DNA of 64,000 nt from Apostichopus japonicus (Eukaryota; Echinodermata; Holothuroidea; Aspidochirotida; Stichopodidae), in assembly GCF_037975245.1 (NCBI RefSeq), contig NC_092577.1:4810001-4874000 (forward strand), written 5' to 3'. This document shows, piece by piece, positions 59,968 to 64,000 of this stretch (its first letter is position 1; each line of letters begins with the position of its first letter). The position numbers were made by a program, and so were the translations under genes. Below the pieces are notes generated by a model, which was not told the DNA's origin, made no database searches, and saw only the letters and a program-made list of their open reading frames with translations.

Positions 59968-60620
59968 GATACTTTTATTATTTATATTTATGAATTCATA
60001 TAATTTTGTTTGGGTACTGGGGTTGAATGGAGGGAAGGAATGAGGTGTTAGATTGGGTTGATATGGGAGGGAAGGAGGGTTGCGGTGTGGAGATTCGGGG
60101 ATTGTGGTGAGAGTGTAATGTTTCTTATGCACGATGGGAAGTAAAACAAATATTCTGGCATGGGCTACAGTAGACAGAACTGGGGGGGGGGGGGTACTTT
60201 TCGAAGTTTTAACTTTCGAAGAAAGGTGCATGTTTAATTGTTTAATTTTTAAAGGGTGACATTTGGCACAAAATTAATGTTGATATTTTGTAGACCGTGA
60301 CACGAAACACTATTACTATCAGTCCAGGTTGTAAATTCTGGAACACTTTAAATTTTTGAGGAATGATGACATAGATTTAAACAGCTGAAGTTTATCACAA
60401 GTTAAAGTGACTGGATTATTTAGTCGAAAATACAGACCAGTATATTGAACCTCAGATGTACGTAACACAAAACTCAATGATGAGACATTTATCGTTTCGA
60501 ATGACATGTTTGTAAAGTGTGAACTATATAACATATCAAGTCTAAAAGTATGCCGCCCCTAAAGTCGTCCCAAGTTAAAAGGGTATAATTGTGCGTGTTG
60601 GGGGGGGGGGGGGAGGGTGG

Positions 60621-61616
60621 CAGTGACGTAGCCAGGATTTTGGTTTGGGGGCAAGTCATTTTTCTGTCCCATGTTCAGGCAAGGGCGCCGTTTTGTTTTG
60701 AAACTTGGTGGGGACGTGACTATCTAAGCGGAGCGCCACCATAGGTTCGCGCGGAGCGTACCATATTTTTTTGACAGATGTACCCCCAGATTGCCGGAAA
60801 TTGCATTTCCCAGACACAATTATGATATAAAATGGGTCATTGATTTTAATATTTCACGGTTTTAAATGTTTCATGAAAAATAGAAAATAAAAAAATACAA
60901 GAATAAGAGTTACTGATGATAAATTTATCAAATACAAACATCATAATGAGCCAATATAAAACAAGAAATTAGTCCATCTTCACCTTCCCCCACCGCCCAT
61001 TGGGCAGTTGGGCGTGGGGTTCCATTAATATGTGCTGGGTGCTACACGCAAAGGCTGGTGTTGCTTTTGGCTGCTGGAGACATGGTTGAAGTTAGCACCA
61101 CCGGGTAGCATACATCAATGAAACAAGCAACTTGTAAGGCTGCCAATTAACGTATCAGACTTGTTTCCATCTTTTGCATTTGCTCATTCATTAGTTTGGT
61201 TGCTTATTTTGATAACGTCTAATGGGTACTTGAGATCTTTACGACTAACGCGGTAAAGCAGGATATCATGGATAGTCGGACTTCCAAAATTCACTCAAAA
61301 GATGGTGGGGACATGGTATACCATGTCCCCACCTCTGAAATTTTTGGTGGGGACGCGTCCCCGTGTCCCTGCGGGAAACGGCGCCCCTGTGTTCAGGCAC
61401 ATAGCGGTGGATCGCCGTCCTGGAGGAGGGGTATAAACAGAGGGGGTGTCTACCTGTCCTTCTGGAAAAAAAAGATACAAAATGGTGCTATCATTTCCAT
61501 TTTTCCATTTTTGATTTGTTTTTTGCTCTCTTAGATTTTTCACCGCCGCCCATCTCGTCCCCCGAAAATGTCTGTGGGGCACTCTGATCCCCTACTCCCC
61601 GCTGGCTACGCCACTG
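60621..61616. mobile_element. outer hAT-like element, interrupted by a second element
   Basis: Ends CAGTGACGTAGCCAG and CTGGCTACGCCACTG are inverted copies with one difference, a common DNA-transposon terminus. The flanks are G-rich and a target duplication could not be read. Removing the inner element leaves about 280 bases plus a duplicated 8-mer. Confidence 0.7.
60680..61389. mobile_element. inner hAT-like element, 710 bp, nested
   Basis: The termini CAAGGGCGCCGTTT and AAACGGCGCCCCTG are inverted copies with one mismatch. TGTTCAGG occurs at 60672-60679 and 61390-61397, a perfect 8-bp target duplication inside the outer element. A 30-base perfect palindrome lies at 61304-61333. No coding frame. 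Confidence 0.88.
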
Positions 61617-62251
61617 GGGATGCATAGGCCCGGAACTGAATCGAGTGAAATGATCATGTTCTTTCGTACAGGTTTTGATGATTAACTGCTTATATGTTGA
61701 GATTTCAACAGAATAATTTCATCGTTCTGCATATTAACACAATACGCTGCAGTGTAGTGAACCGAACATTCCCATTGATGCCCCAGGCTCCCACTTCAGC
61801 CCGGGCTCCCAACTTGCAGTTCGGTAGTTTTATTAGCTTGAAAAACGATCCTGAGATGGCCGGAGAAGTCAAGTGTGCCATGAAAGCCTGATATATGCTA
61901 ATATCGTTTGCATTATTTTGCGATCGATGTTTTATTCTCCTTCTTATGCCAATCAAATTCCTGCTCGTCATGTAGGCCTATATATCCATGCAAAAAACTG
62001 AAAGCTAGTCGACAACGTTGAGATGTTACAGAGTACATGTGAAAATACATGCACTCATGTGTTTTCACATCGTTACAATGTATCCAACACATGCTGGGAC
62101 GCTGTTGACACCTGGTATTAGGAATGATGTGCAAATTGTATTTTGTAGCAGTTATTGAACCTGCACGCATTCAATGGCGGGAAATGTATGTAGCTGTGAA
62201 GCAAACGTAGTACTGTTTAGATAATTTTTAATACACACTCAACCCAGCAAC

Positions 62252-62324
62252 GGGGGTGTAGCTCAAATGGTAGAGCGCTCGCTTAGCATGCGAGAGGTAC
62301 GGGGATCAATGCCCCGCTCCTCCA
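62252..62324 (+). tRNA. tRNA-Ala: tRNA-Ala (AGC), copy 3
   Basis: Identical to the other two copies. TTTT follows about 9 bases downstream and a longer T-run at about 62343. Confidence 0.93.
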
Positions 62325-63040
62325 AGGTAACATTTTGAATAGTTTTTTTTTTACGCATGTGCTTTGCATTGTTTTAATTAACTGCTTGTTTAATTTATTG
62401 CATTGTTTTAATTTATTGCACACACTTAATTTAATTTTTTGCATGCATTGAAACTTAAAAAAAAGAGCAACAAAACGTTTGGCTTGCCCTTTTGCAAGGT
62501 GTGTTTCTACTGACACGTACGGCGTCCTCACAGAATAACAGAACAACATGAACAGCATCATGAAATATCAGGGGAAAAGAGGAATATGTTTATAATAAAC
62601 ATAAAAATCTTTAAGTTCAGCGGAATTCGTTCTAGAAAATGGATTCGCCAGAGGATAGTCCTCGTTGCAGGCCACTGGATGGAGACGCTGTGTGTTTTGC
62701 ATGGCAAGGTGAGGGGGGGGGGGCGAATTCATTGGGCAACATGGAAACAGATATTTTTGTGGTATAAGTAATTTTCGGGGGCTTGAGTGAGAGTGTTAGC
62801 ATTCACGCTAAACTCCCGGTTCTCTGCCTATTTTTTTACCGGACGATTACATGCAGCTATGAATTAAGTCTATATATCTTTATCTGCTTATAATTTAAAA
62901 TATTAGTTTTAGCTGGGAAGTACGCTCAAATTGGTGGAGGGGAATCACATCCCCTCCCTCATTCCCCTCCCTCCTACCACGCGAACTTTGCATTCATTCA
63001 CTTTAAGTATGTAAATTGAATTAACCCAACAATTAGTCAT

Positions 63041-63421
63041 CATAGGCGTAGGAGGCGAGGGGGGAGGGCTGGGGGCTGCAGCCCCCCCCCCCCCGAAACA
63101 AAGATTGTTGTGAAAATTCGGGCAATATGCTGAGAATTTTTTTGGGCACCTATACTGAAAGAAAAATAATTTGCAATGTGTTTTTCAATGGTTAAACTGA
63201 TATTATTATGATCATTATTATTGTAACGACTTCCCCAATAATTATAACCAATATGGATGGGTAATAAATAACACGGAAAATGATTGTATGTTATTTGCAT
63301 GCGATGTAATAACCGATGCATGCATATATGACATGCACATGAACATGTTGAACGCGCTTGGTTATATTTTTGGGGCAAGTCGTTACAGCCCCCCAAATCA
63401 AATTGGGCTCCTACGCCTATG
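63041..63421. mobile_element. hAT-like MITE, 381 bp
   Basis: Ends CATAGGCGTAGGAG and CTCCTACGCCTATG are perfect inverted copies. TTAGTCAT at 63033-63040 and 63422-63429 is a perfect 8-bp target duplication. Poly-C rich near the left end, non-coding. Confidence 0.88.
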
Positions 63422-63429
63422 TTAGTCAT

Positions 63430-64000
63430 CCTATGTATACATATAAAAACACGGCGCAAAATAGTTGCTTGTCATACCCCCACCCCCCTCCACCCCCCCA
63501 CCCCCCCGCCCCCATCCTCCATCGGATCTCATCCCATAAGCTCTCTTGTACTAACTATTGAACTCTGGGCGGTGTCGATGAACTGTACTGACCTAACAGA
63601 TTTTATTTGTGTTACTCAGTCACAACAGAGGAGTAGCCCGAACTGTATCACTAAATCACCACAGCATCATTTACAATATACTGGAATACACAAACACTCG
63701 TTTTTGTCAGGACTCAGGACCCACTAATTTCAAGTATATCACCATTTAACATGGCGAGGTTATACGCAGACAATAATGTCGTTCACAACCAAAAAGAAAT
63801 ATCGATTTTCTCTTTATCGATTTTTCCGAACTCTCGGTATCACTTGAGGAAAGGATAAGAGATTTCAGAAATGTTCCCTATTGTTCATGAGATTTACGTA
63901 ATATAATGGTTGCTAAGGTCAAGCATCATTTCGTGAAACTGTATGCCGGCTGTACAGTACTTCCGTAACGATTATAAGCGAACAATGTATTGACTTATTA
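63430..64000. other. right end of window, no gene seen
   Basis: CA/C-rich low-complexity sequence to about 63515, then AT-rich DNA. Overlapping open frames at 63358-63727 are low-complexity and show no domain. Confidence 0.5.

Overview
The window is eukaryotic (metazoan) DNA. Coding sequence is split by GT-AG introns in consistent phase, the tRNA genes carry internal promoters followed by T-runs, and transposon remnants and microsatellites are abundant. The two extracellular and TRIM-type genes, the hAT and Ty3/gypsy elements and the AT-rich base composition suit a marine invertebrate deuterostome such as an echinoderm. That assignment is an inference, because nothing in the window names the species.

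Three protein genes, all on the minus strand, account for almost all host coding sequence. (1) Positions 1-1174 hold the 5' part of an intronless RING plus B-box (TRIM-type) gene that runs off the left edge. (2) Positions 4543-12723 hold a complete five-exon gene for a 268-residue secreted protein: signal peptide, one Calx-beta domain and one C-type lectin domain. This is the domain order of the C-terminus of FREM1-type matrix proteins, here as a small stand-alone gene. All four introns are phase 1 and the joined exons total exactly 807 bases. (3) Positions 20656-57968 hold a gene of about 28 exons for an unrecognised protein of roughly 1,500 residues. It starts with a Ser-rich, CxxC-containing region, continues with long Lys/Pro/Glu-rich and coiled-coil segments, and ends in a compact helical module with two degenerate EF-hands. 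Nearly every exon junction is phase-compatible; the weak spots are the first exon and the junctions near 51.5-53.2 kb.

An intact Ty3/gypsy LTR retrotransposon (35604-44022, plus strand) sits in one intron of gene 3. Its two 1,359-bp LTRs look identical by eye and gag and pol are uninterrupted, so it is a recent arrival. Several non-autonomous hAT-like DNA elements with 8-bp target duplications lie in introns and between genes; two of them are nested at 60.6-61.6 kb. Three identical tRNA-Ala(AGC) genes occupy 58.4-62.4 kb, upstream of gene 3.

The rest is AT-rich spacer with microsatellites, a four-unit 92-bp tandem array, several dispersed repeats of unknown class and a striking number of poly-G/poly-C runs of nine or more bases.
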